Source of the DNA: JBARRO01 sp049644265
Lineage (GTDB): Bacteria > Bacteroidota > Ignavibacteria > UBA10030
NCBI GenBank assembly: GCA_049644265.1
Contig: JBARRO010000191.1
Location: 1-45,998 of the forward strand
Length of the DNA stretch: 45,998 nt
Reading direction: 5' to 3'
Below, in pieces: positions 1 to 7,659 of the stretch; position 1 is the stretch's first letter; every line of letters begins with the position of its first letter. A program made the position numbers and the translations under genes. Under the pieces are notes generated by a model, which worked only from the letters and a program-made list of their open reading frames with translations, searched no databases and was not told where the DNA came from.

Positions 1-2679
1 GTCGAATACTTCGATCGCTTCCATTCCGTCCCGTGCTGAAAAGACTTCATATCCCGCATTTTTGAGAATCGTTACGAGCATCCTCCGCAAGTAATCTTCA
101 TCTTCGATGACCAGGATTGTTTCTGTACCGCCTGGCGCCTCGTGAGAAGCATCTTCCGTGGCCGTGAAGCTGGAAGTCTGTTCCCGTGGGACGGGAAGAT
201 AGAGTGTGAACGTAGCACCCTTTCCGGGTTCGCTTTGAACGTCGATGAAGCCTTCATGGGTCTTCACGACGCCGTAGACCACAGAGAGTCCGAGACCCGT
301 TCCCCTTCCCTTCGATTTCGTCGTAAAGAACGGCTCAAACACGCGCTGTCGTGTCGCTTCATCCATCCCGGGCCCGTTGTCGGCGACCGTGATCGAGACG
401 TACAGGCCGTCCGAGGCTTCACGGAACCTCTTTTGAAGCAGTCCTCCCGAAATCGTTGTCGTTGCCACCGTAATGACAGAATTGTGCTGATCGCGGTTTT
501 CCAGCAGGGCGTCGCGTGCGTTGACGCAAAGGTTCAAGAGAGCCTGATGGAGCTGACCCGTGTCGATGAGGACAACTGGAAGGGTCCTGTCCAGCATGAG
601 CCGGAGTTCGAGGCTCTTGGGAAAAGTTTCGGCCAGCATCCTGTGAAGCTCCTTGATGCTGTCATTGACATTGACGGGTCCGGGCTGGACGTCGGATTTT
701 CGCGCGAAGGTGAGGATCTGCTTGACCAGAGACGACCCTCGTTGGACGGCGTTTGTGATGACATCCAGGCCTGAAGCGAGGATCTCACGGCTGGGATATT
801 CGCGCTGGAGAATCGAAACGTAGGCGAGAATAATTCCGAGAATGTTGTTGAAATCGTGTGCAATGCCCCCCGCAAGAGTACCAAGGCTTTCGAGTTTCTG
901 CATCTGAAACAATTGAGACTGCAGCTTTCTTCGCTCGCGCTCGTCCTTCTTCCGCTCTGTAATATCCTTCTGGACCGCGACAAATCCCGTAATCTTCCCT
1001 TCGTTGTCCACCAACGGATTAATTGCCGATTCGATCGTTACCAGCACTCCGTCCCTGGTCTTGTTGATGATTTCGTCTTTGAAGCTGTTCCCTGCGAGGA
1101 CCTGAGTCCACAAGGCTTCATAGAAGGGCTTGTCCTGACATCCGCTTTTGAGAAGGCGGGGAGTCTTTCCCAATACTTCTTCTGCTGTGTATCCGTAGAG
1201 CCGCCGGAATGCCGGATTGACGAACGTAATTGTTCCGTCGATTCCGGTCGTAAAGACCACTTCGTCGGTCTGTTCCACGGCGCTTTGAAGAGTTCTCAGC
1301 GTGTGCTCTGTCTTCTTGTGTACCGTGATATCCTGGAGGATCGTCCGTATCCCGACGATGGTTTTGTGTTCATCGAAGAGAAACCGTTCATCGACGAGGA
1401 CCGGTAAAACGGTGCCGTCTTTTCGAATGTAGGAACGTTCGACATTACTGCCCGGCAGTGCATTCCCGGCCAGTTTGGCGAGCACCCGCTCCTTTGCCGC
1501 CTCCCGATCAGAGATAAAGTTCCAGACAGGCCATCCAACCATTTCGCTGCGAGAGTACCCAAGCATGTCGAGTTCAGTGCGGTTGACATTGGTGATGACC
1601 CCATCGATGTCCAGTTCATGGTAGCCCACGGGTGCGTTGTCGAAGAGCTCGCGGAATTTTTCTTCGCTTTGAATCAGCGCTTTCTCTTCGCGTTTGCGCT
1701 GGCTGACGTTCACAAATACAGCCACAAAGTAGTCTCTTGCAGGGCTGAAGACGGAAATGGAAAGCCAGAGATCGAGGGTTGGGAGATACGTTTCGAATTG
1801 TTCCGGCGTTCCGGTCGCAGCAACCCGCCCATACGAATCGAACAGTTCAGGGTTTGAATCCTGGATGCCGGGAATGACTTCGCTGACTCTGCGGCCCACA
1901 ACATTGCTCAGTCCAGTGAGCGTTTCAAACGCAGGGTTCACAGCCAGGTAGACGAAATCGGAAGGGCGCCCGTCGTCGAAGATTATTTTGCAGTAAGCAT
2001 ACCCCTCGGACATGTTTGCGAACAAGGAACCGTAGCGTTCCTCGCTGGCTCGGAGGGCTTCCTCTGCAGTTGTCCGGTCTGCAACGAGGCTGATGTTCTC
2101 CAGGGCGTAGGAAATGTCGGCCCCGATTCCCTCCAGCAGGCTCCGTTCTGCTTCGTCGAAGAATCCAGGCTGGTCCGAGTAAACTGTCAGGGCTCCGGCT
2201 GCGTGGTGGTCTTTGTGAAAGGGGACTGCTGCGACGGAGCGAATACCGTTTCTGACCGCCCTGTCACGCCAGGGGAGCATGCGGGGGTCAGTTAATACGT
2301 CTCCGCAAATCAGCGTCCGCTCTTCGCGAATGGCTGTCCCTGTCGGACCTCGGCCTTCGGGAACATCACGAACCGAAACCTGAATTCCTTCCATATACGC
2401 GGCCGCATCGCCCAGGGAAACAACAGGGTCCACCATCCCGGTCTCCTCGTTTGCCAGCCCAATCCATGCCAGTCGGAATTTTCCCCTCTCGGTGGCTATA
2501 CTGCAGATGGTTCGGAAAAGGGTTCCCTGGTCACGCGTGCGGATGATTGCGTGGTTGATGTCGCTGAGAACCTCGTAGAGCCGCTTGAGGTTCGGTACCC
2601 GATCGTCGGGATTGGGGGAAATGAGGGACTGGGCAAGGGTCTCCCTTGGTGCGTTCTTTTCCCGGGGTGTATCGTTCAT
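1..2679 (-). CDS. Hybrid sensor histidine kinase (GAF-PAS-PAS-PAS-HisKA-HATPase-REC), 3' end beyond window
   Basis: One uninterrupted minus-strand reading frame runs from ATG at 2679 to base 1 (893 codons seen, no stop). Order: GAF-like domain about residues 45-200, three PAS domains about 210-335, 340-460 and 465-590, then a dimerisation helix with phosphoacceptor His608 in AHDFNNIL. The ATPase domain shows DNGPGM from residue 767, then FFTTK and GTGLGL. A receiver domain starts near residue 855 (ILVIEDED; acidic pocket Glu859/Asp860) and is cut by the window edge before its phosphoacceptor Asp. It should autophosphorylate His608 and pass the phosphate to its own receiver. No transmembrane segment is visible, so a cytosolic redox, ligand or light sensor is possible; the ligand cannot be told. 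The start is the first in-frame ATG after an in-frame TAA at 2796-2794. It is divergent from the phosphatase at 2982. Confidence 0.93.
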   Translation of the reverse strand, partial: MNDTPREKNAPRETLAQSLISPNPDDRVPNLKRLYEVLSDINHAIIRTRDQGTLFRTICSIATERGKFRLAWIGLANEETGMVDPVVSLGDAAAYMEGIQVSVRDVPEGRGPTGTAIREERTLICGDVLTDPRMLPWRDRAVRNGIRSVAAVPFHKDHHAAGALTVYSDQPGFFDEAERSLLEGIGADISYALENISLVADRTTAEEALRASEERYGSLFANMSEGYAYCKIIFDDGRPSDFVYLAVNPAFETLTGLSNVVGRRVSEVIPGIQDSNPELFDSYGRVAATGTPEQFETYLPTLDLWLSISVFSPARDYFVAVFVNVSQRKREEKALIQSEEKFRELFDNAPVGYHELDIDGVITNVNRTELDMLGYSRSEMVGWPVWNFISDREAAKERVLAKLAGNALPGSNVERSYIRKDGTVLPVLVDERFLFDEHKTIVGIRTILQDITVHKKTEHTLRTLQSAVEQTDEVVFTTGIDGTITFVNPAFRRLYGYTAEEVLGKTPRLLKSGCQDKPFYEALWTQVLAGNSFKDEIINKTRDGVLVTIESAINPLVDNEGKITGFVAVQKDITERKKDERERRKLQSQLFQMQKLESLGTLAGGIAHDFNNILGIILAYVSILQREYPSREILASGLDVITNAVQRGSSLVKQILTFARKSDVQPGPVNVNDSIKELHRMLAETFPKSLELRLMLDRTLPVVLIDTGQLHQALLNLCVNARDALLENRDQHNSVITVATTTISGGLLQKRFREASDGLYVSITVADNGPGMDEATRQRVFEPFFTTKSKGRGTGLGLSVVYGVVKTHEGFIDVQSEPGKGATFTLYLPVPREQTSSFTATEDASHEAPGGTETILVIEDEDYLRRMLVTILKNAGYEVFSARDGMEAIEVFD

Positions 2680-2981
2680 GACAGTCTGCTCATTTTCGTC
2701 GGTGGAAATTTGGCAAATGTCGTGCCATTGGGACTGATGTCGCCATCCCAATTCGAGATGGCGAGAAAGACGTAATTTGCCAAGGGCAATGATTTATTGA
2801 ATATGGCGATTTGCAAATGTGGGAAGTCGTTTTCAGGTTCCTGGAGAAACGTTGGACTCCTCCTTACGGGGCGCGTCTGAACCTTGCTGAATGGCGTGTT
2901 TCTTGTGTTTGGGAATAGGTTTGGTTACCTTGAGTGCGCTTTCTCATTCCTGCCAATGATCGAATCAGCCTAGGCGCGTAA
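2680..2981. promoter_or_regulatory. Divergent intergenic region with related palindromic motifs
   Basis: About 300 non-coding bases separate the divergent histidine kinase and phosphatase genes, so promoters for both should lie here. TTGGCAAAT (2710-2718) and its exact reverse complement ATTTGCCAA (2775-2783) flank the region upstream of the kinase start, and a perfect 10-bp palindrome ATTTGCAAAT lies at 2809-2818. The shared TTTGC/GCAAA core could be an operator. TAGGTTTG (2916-2923) fits the Bacteroidota -7 consensus TAnnTTTG for the plus-strand gene, but no convincing -33 element stands at the right distance. The motifs are seen; their regulatory use is inferred. Confidence 0.35.
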
Positions 2982-4259
2982 ATGTCATCTCCCGATGTCC
3001 TGCAACAAGAGACTCAACGGCTGAAGCGCGCCGTCGAGGAACTCTCAATCCTGAATGACCTGGCTCGCGCCATTGGTGCCTCGCTGAATTCCGAGGACAT
3101 CATGCAGACCATCATTCGCAAATCGCTGCGTGCAGTTTCAGCGGAGCAGGGAGTCATCACGCTGGTGGAAAAGAAATCGGACGAACCAATGAAGACCCTC
3201 GTCCGCGCCATGGTCAGTTCCGCCGAGCAGTCGCAGTTCCATTTTCACCAGGCCCTTATGGGATGGATGCACCTGAACGTCAAACCTCTTCTGGTCGAAG
3301 ATCCTCAGCGGGACGAGCGATTCCGGGGGGTGCGTTGGGACGAGTCAATTCAGTGCCTGCTCTGCGTCCCCCTGCTTGTGAAATCGGAGCTCAAAGGAGT
3401 ACTGACGGTTTACAATAAAAAGAACGGACAGAAGTTCACAACGGACGACCAACGATTGCTTGCGATCATCGCGGCGCAATCTGCCCAGGTGATCGAGAAT
3501 GCCAGGCTTCACGAAGAAGAAAAAGCATTCATGAAAATGCAGGAGGAAGTCCGGCTCGCGGCCAAGATACAAATCGACCTGCTGCCGCAGAAACCACCGG
3601 ACATTGAAGGTTACCAAATCATTGGGAAAACGCTCTCAGCACAGGAAGTCGGCGGAGATTATTATGATTTCATCCACATGGAAGGCCAGCGGATGGCCAT
3701 TTGTCTCGGAGACGTCACAGGGAAAGGCCTCCCGGCCTCACTCCTGATGGCGAACCTCCAGGCGACGTTGCGGGGGCAGACACTGGTCGCCACGAGCCCG
3801 GGCGAATGCCTGAACCGCTCGAACAAGCTTCTGTTCCAAAGCACAAGCCCTGAAAAATTTGCGACCCTCTTCTACGGAATCCTCGATTTCAAAAACCACA
3901 CCTTGTTCTATTCCAACGCCGGCCACGATCATCCGATTCTGGTCTCAACCGACCGAACAACCGCACGCCTCGGCACCGGTGGCATCATGCTGGGGGCCTT
4001 CGAAGATTTTTCATTCGAAGAAGCCTCGGTGCGCCTGAAGCCGGGCGACCTGCTCGTCCTGTACTCGGATGGGATCAGCGAGGCGATGAATTCCAAACGG
4101 GACCAGTACGGCGATCAGCCGTTGTTGGAGCTGGTCAAACGACATCAGGAATATCCAGTTGGTCAAATTCTCGAAGCAATCATGGAAGATGTGCGCAAGC
4201 ACGTAGATAATTATCCGCAGTCGGATGATATGACGCTCGTGATTGTGAAGAGAAATTGA
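2982..4259 (+). CDS. GAF-domain SpoIIE/PP2C-type serine phosphatase (RsbU-like)
   Basis: 425 residues. An N-terminal GAF domain (about 20-180) is followed by a coiled linker (about 178-205) and a SpoIIE-type PP2C phosphatase domain (about 215-422). The metal-binding signature residues are present: GGDYYDF from Gly224 (Asp226, Asp229), GDVTGKGLPASLL, TLFYGILD, NAGHDHP, YSDGISE and QSDDMTLV. Family members dephosphorylate phosphoserine or phosphothreonine proteins, typically anti-sigma-factor antagonists, under control of the sensory domain. No STAS antagonist or RsbW-type anti-sigma kinase is visible nearby, so its target may instead be products of the adjacent Ser/Thr kinases (inference). It is a clear paralogue of the phosphatase at 22952-24670. 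The start ATG at 2982 follows a weak ribosome site. Confidence 0.93.
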   Translation: MSSPDVLQQETQRLKRAVEELSILNDLARAIGASLNSEDIMQTIIRKSLRAVSAEQGVITLVEKKSDEPMKTLVRAMVSSAEQSQFHFHQALMGWMHLNVKPLLVEDPQRDERFRGVRWDESIQCLLCVPLLVKSELKGVLTVYNKKNGQKFTTDDQRLLAIIAAQSAQVIENARLHEEEKAFMKMQEEVRLAAKIQIDLLPQKPPDIEGYQIIGKTLSAQEVGGDYYDFIHMEGQRMAICLGDVTGKGLPASLLMANLQATLRGQTLVATSPGECLNRSNKLLFQSTSPEKFATLFYGILDFKNHTLFYSNAGHDHPILVSTDRTTARLGTGGIMLGAFEDFSFEEASVRLKPGDLLVLYSDGISEAMNSKRDQYGDQPLLELVKRHQEYPVGQILEAIMEDVRKHVDNYPQSDDMTLVIVKRN

Positions 4260-4292
4260 GTACGGGGAAGTCTCCTGTTGCATAAAGAAACG

Positions 4293-4426
4293 CGACATCC
4301 CTACGGTGTCGAGCCGTTGAACGCTACGTTTAGGATTAATTTCTCACCCCTTCAGGGTGAATTAATGGACCCGAACAACATGATCGGGGCATTGCCCCGA
4401 CCTTCGATATGTGACCCCTTTGGGGC
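4293..4426. repeat. Cluster of four small G/C hairpins upstream of kinase 1
   Basis: The 206-bp gap between the phosphatase and kinase 1 holds four successive short inverted repeats: CGACA/TGTCG (4293-4311); TCACCC/GGGTGA (4344-4360), nested in ATTAAT/ATTAAT arms (4335-4366); CGGGGC-ATT-GCCCCG (4385-4399); and CCCC-TTT-GGGG (4415-4425). None is followed by a T run, so they do not look like ordinary terminators. Serial short palindromes of this type resemble REP-like intergenic repeats. A frame opening with ATGATCGGG at 4380 runs through two of the hairpins and ends in the TGA that overlaps the kinase start. Confidence 0.6.
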
Positions 4427-4465
4427 GGTACAATCCGGGACTTTCCACAATATGACCAAGCCAAT

Positions 4466-7441
4466 ATGATCGGAACGACAATATCCCACTACAAGATCCT
4501 TGAAAAGCTTGGTGAAGGAGGGATGGGGATTGTCTACAAAGGCGAAGATATCAAGCTCAAGCGCATCGTTGCCCTGAAATTCCTCCCGCAGCACCTCACA
4601 GACACCCAGGAAGAGCGGGCGCGATTCTTGCAGGAAGCGCAGGCGGCAGCTACGCTCAACCATCCGAATGTCTGCGCCATTCACACCATCGAAGAGCACG
4701 CCGGTCAGCAATTTATTGATATGGAATATATCGACGGCGAAACGCTCAGGAGTAAACTTCACACCGCAAAGCTGAAGACGGAGGATGTGATCGGGTATGC
4801 ACTGCAGATCGGCGATGCTCTGCAGGAAGCACACAGCAAGGGCATTGTACACCGAGATGTCAAGCCCGAGAACATTATGGTCAACAGCAGGAATCAGATC
4901 AAGGTGATGGACTTTGGTCTTGCCAAGTTGAAGGGCTCTCTGAAGCTGACCCGCACGTCGAGTACCGTGGGTACCGTGGCCTACATGGCGCCCGAACAGA
5001 TTCAGGGTGGGGAAGTCGACCACCGTTCGGACATCTTCTCGTTTGGGGTGGTTCTGTTCGAAATGTTGTCGGGTCATTCACCCTTCCGGGGTGAGCACGA
5101 GGCCGCGATGCTGTATTCGATCGTCAATGAAGAGCCGGATTCGCTCACCAAGCATGTTCCTGACGCGTCTTCAGAGCTTATGCACATTCTTGGTCGTGCA
5201 CTCGAAAAGAACCCCGAAGACCGGTACCAGACTGTGCACGATATGGTTATCGACCTGCGAAGGCTCAAGAAAGAAACAAGCAAGGTGCTTCGCAGTGCTG
5301 TCTATGAGAGGCCGGCAGTAGAGCCTGCATCCACAAGTGCTGGGAAACCGATTTCTCCGCAACCGCAGCCGCGCCCGGCGACGACCACTTCGGTGACGAT
5401 CAACCTTCCATCCTTCAATGCACGCTCGCTCAGAATCCCCGGCGTCGCCGTGGGCATCTTTGCGATTCTTGGATTGGCCTGGTTCCTGTTCCTGAGGACT
5501 CCGTCAACAAATGGAGAGCGTGTTCCGGTTGTGGTGGCCGATTTTGTGAACGACACGAAAGAACCGGAGCTGGACGGACTTTCCGGAATGCTCATCACGG
5601 CACTCGAGCAGTCACGGAGGCTTGACGTGCTTCCTCGTTCGCGCATGTTCGATATCCTCAAGGTCCTGGGCAAAGCGAATGCTGAGCGAATCGACGAAGG
5701 TCTTGGCAAGGAGATCTGCAACCAGGCCGGGATCAATTCTTTGATGCTTACGTCGATTCGAAAATTCGGCAAGGTCTATACGGTCGACTTGAAGGTGATC
5801 GATCCCAAAGAGGGGAAATATCTCTTTACGGCGACTGAAACTGGTGAGGGTCAGGAAAGTGTCCCTTCGCTGCTTGATAAGCTTTCCGAGAAGACGAGAG
5901 AAGGGTTCAAGGAGAACCGGACCGAAATACAGGCCGCCAGCAAGAAGGTGGCCGATGTGACCACTGGAAACATGCAGGCCTACCAGCATTTCTTCAATGG
6001 CGAACAGTTGATGAACCAGGTGAAGTACATTGAGGCGCAGGTGGAGTTTCGCAAAGCCGTCGAACTCGATTCAACATTCGGTCTTGCGTACTACCGCCTT
6101 GCTTACGCCATTAGTTGGCAAACAGGCGCCCAGGAGGAGGCCAATGTACCAATTCGCCGCGCGCTCACGCTTATCCAGAGGGTCCCAGAAAAAGAGCGAT
6201 ACCTTGTCCGCGCAGTTGACGCAGAAAACAGTCAAGGCTTTGCCGCGGGAATAATCATCCTTCGAGAGATGGAAAAACTCTACCCGAACGACAAGGAAAT
6301 GTTGTACAACATCGGAGACTGGTCCTATCATGCGGGGGAACTCGCTACTGCGGCAGAGTACCTCGAGAAGGTCCTTGCCATGGATCCCACGATGGAACGG
6401 GCGCTCGAACACCTGTGCTGGACCTATCGGGATACGAAGCAGTATGAAAAAATGCTCGAGAGGGCAAAACAATACACCGCTGCGGGTGGCTCCGTGGAAG
6501 CGTACAACTTGTTGGCGGTCGCGTATCTGCGGTTTGGGAGGCTTGAAGATGCGATGAGAGCCATTCAGCAGGCTCGGGAATTGTTTCCAACCAACTTCCA
6601 GCTTTCCGGCACGATCGCGGACTTACACACCTACGGCGGCGAGTACATGAAGGCAGAGACCGAACTTCAGTCACTCGTCCGCGACAGTCAGCCTCTGAAG
6701 ACTCAACGTTATGGCAATGAACGGCTTGCGGGCCTGTACCTCTACAGGGGAAAATTCCAGGAATGGAGACGTTCCATCGACAAGGCAATTGACCTGTATT
6801 TGGTATTAAAGGATTCGGTCGGTGCGGCGAGGACGAAGGTCTACAAGGCAACGATGATCTATCTGCAAAGGAAAGACATCGATGCGGGAATGAAACTCGC
6901 AGAACAAACGAAGAGTCTGCAGTCGGGGATCAAGGACCCCAATTACTGGGCTCTGCTCGCGGAGTTGTATGTCTTTCGACGGGATATCCCGGCCGCCGAA
7001 AGTATCTATGTAAAGAGATTTTCTTCTATCAGGTGGGTGGATGCATTCTACCGAACTCTCAATTACAGTACCAACCATGAATGCTCGAAATCGGAAGTCT
7101 ACCTTGATACAGTACTCAACATGGGGTTTGACAACCTGAAGATCCTTGTCCTGCACCTCACAGCGGAATGCCAGTTCGAGGCCGGCCAATTCGACAAAGC
7201 TTTAACGATGCTTTCCAGCCTGCAAATGATCTACGATAACGGCAGTGGCTACCGGCCATTGTTCTTTCCGAAAAGCTTTTTCCTCGCTGGGAAGATCTAT
7301 GAGAAAAAAGGCGACAGGAAGTCGGCGAAGGAAAACTATGAAAAGTTTTTGAGCCTCTGGAAGGACGGCGACAAAGATCTTCCGGAATTGACCGAGGCGA
7401 AATTAAGACTTGCGAAATTGAAGGGGCTAGCATCGAAGTGA
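4466..7441 (+). CDS. Ser/Thr protein kinase 1, membrane-anchored, with FlgO/TolB-like and TPR C-terminal region
   Basis: 991 residues. The PknB/Hanks-type kinase domain covers about 1-270: glycine loop GEGGMG (16-21), Lys38, alphaC Glu57, HRDVKPEN with catalytic Asp131, DFG Asp149, and YMAPEQ. The activation segment is Ser/Thr-rich (TRTSSTVGT), as in autophosphorylating kinases. A Pro-rich linker leads to one membrane helix (about 324-345). The outer part begins with a compact domain (about 350-470) resembling the TolB N-terminal/FlgO type, then several TPR-like helical repeats (about 490-985). Expected topology is cytosolic kinase, extracytoplasmic sensor. It is the first of five tandem kinases; its TGA overlaps the ATG of the truncated kinase head at 7441 by one base. 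Substrate and ligand unknown. Confidence 0.95.
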   Translation: MIGTTISHYKILEKLGEGGMGIVYKGEDIKLKRIVALKFLPQHLTDTQEERARFLQEAQAAATLNHPNVCAIHTIEEHAGQQFIDMEYIDGETLRSKLHTAKLKTEDVIGYALQIGDALQEAHSKGIVHRDVKPENIMVNSRNQIKVMDFGLAKLKGSLKLTRTSSTVGTVAYMAPEQIQGGEVDHRSDIFSFGVVLFEMLSGHSPFRGEHEAAMLYSIVNEEPDSLTKHVPDASSELMHILGRALEKNPEDRYQTVHDMVIDLRRLKKETSKVLRSAVYERPAVEPASTSAGKPISPQPQPRPATTTSVTINLPSFNARSLRIPGVAVGIFAILGLAWFLFLRTPSTNGERVPVVVADFVNDTKEPELDGLSGMLITALEQSRRLDVLPRSRMFDILKVLGKANAERIDEGLGKEICNQAGINSLMLTSIRKFGKVYTVDLKVIDPKEGKYLFTATETGEGQESVPSLLDKLSEKTREGFKENRTEIQAASKKVADVTTGNMQAYQHFFNGEQLMNQVKYIEAQVEFRKAVELDSTFGLAYYRLAYAISWQTGAQEEANVPIRRALTLIQRVPEKERYLVRAVDAENSQGFAAGIIILREMEKLYPNDKEMLYNIGDWSYHAGELATAAEYLEKVLAMDPTMERALEHLCWTYRDTKQYEKMLERAKQYTAAGGSVEAYNLLAVAYLRFGRLEDAMRAIQQARELFPTNFQLSGTIADLHTYGGEYMKAETELQSLVRDSQPLKTQRYGNERLAGLYLYRGKFQEWRRSIDKAIDLYLVLKDSVGAARTKVYKATMIYLQRKDIDAGMKLAEQTKSLQSGIKDPNYWALLAELYVFRRDIPAAESIYVKRFSSIRWVDAFYRTLNYSTNHECSKSEVYLDTVLNMGFDNLKILVLHLTAECQFEAGQFDKALTMLSSLQMIYDNGSGYRPLFFPKSFFLAGKIYEKKGDRKSAKENYEKFLSLWKDGDKDLPELTEAKLRLAKLKGLASK

Positions 7442-7659
7442 TGACCGGGTCAACCGTATCGCACCATAAGATTCTCGAAAAGCTCGGCGAAGTGCCAAAA
7501 TTCCCCATGCCTGCCTGCGTGCAGAAAGACACTTCGGCAGGCAGGAGTGCTTTCCAACGAGTGGTAGGAATTTTGAGCATCCCCGCCTGCCTCGTTGGAT
7601 CTACAATGGCGGGCAGGCCGGTGCTGTGTGGCGGGAGTTGCCTGAAGAGGTCTCTATGA
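7441..7659 (+). pseudogene. Truncated kinase 5' end (head A) fused to palindromic insert
   Basis: The first codons read MTGSTVSHHKILEKLGE, matching the conserved kinase start, but homology stops at 7491 just before the Gly-Gly codons of the glycine loop. The frame then runs through repeat-derived sequence and closes at TGA 7657-7659, which overlaps the ATG of kinase 2. A GTG at 7438 is an alternative first codon. It cannot encode a kinase (72-73 residues, no catalytic motifs). It is best read as a remnant of a duplicated kinase gene, or a short leader frame that could couple translation of kinase 1 to kinase 2. Confidence 0.7.
7496..7618. repeat. Nested inverted-repeat insert in head A
   Basis: This non-kinase stretch consists of overlapping inverted repeats. 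CAAAATTCC (7496-7504) pairs with GGAATTTTG (7567-7575). GCCTGCCTGC (7509-7518) pairs with GGCAGGCAGG (7536-7545). CCAACGAG (7554-7561) pairs with CTCGTTGG (7591-7598). A further G/C-rich arm GGCGGGCAGGC lies at 7608-7618. The CCTGCCTGC/GGCAGGCAGG pair recurs at 44571-44625. The layout suggests one or more small non-autonomous palindromic elements inserted into a kinase gene copy. Confidence 0.65.

Noticed and set aside
142..1407. Plus-strand open frames at 142-774 and 856-1407
   Set aside because: They are antisense to the histidine kinase, whose HisKA, HATPase and PAS motifs are continuous on the minus strand.
4278..4469. 63-codon open frame across the hairpin cluster as a protein gene
   Set aside because: The sequence is composed of short palindromes, has no ribosome site or domain, and ends at the built-in TGA of the kinase start. 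Kept only as a structural observation.
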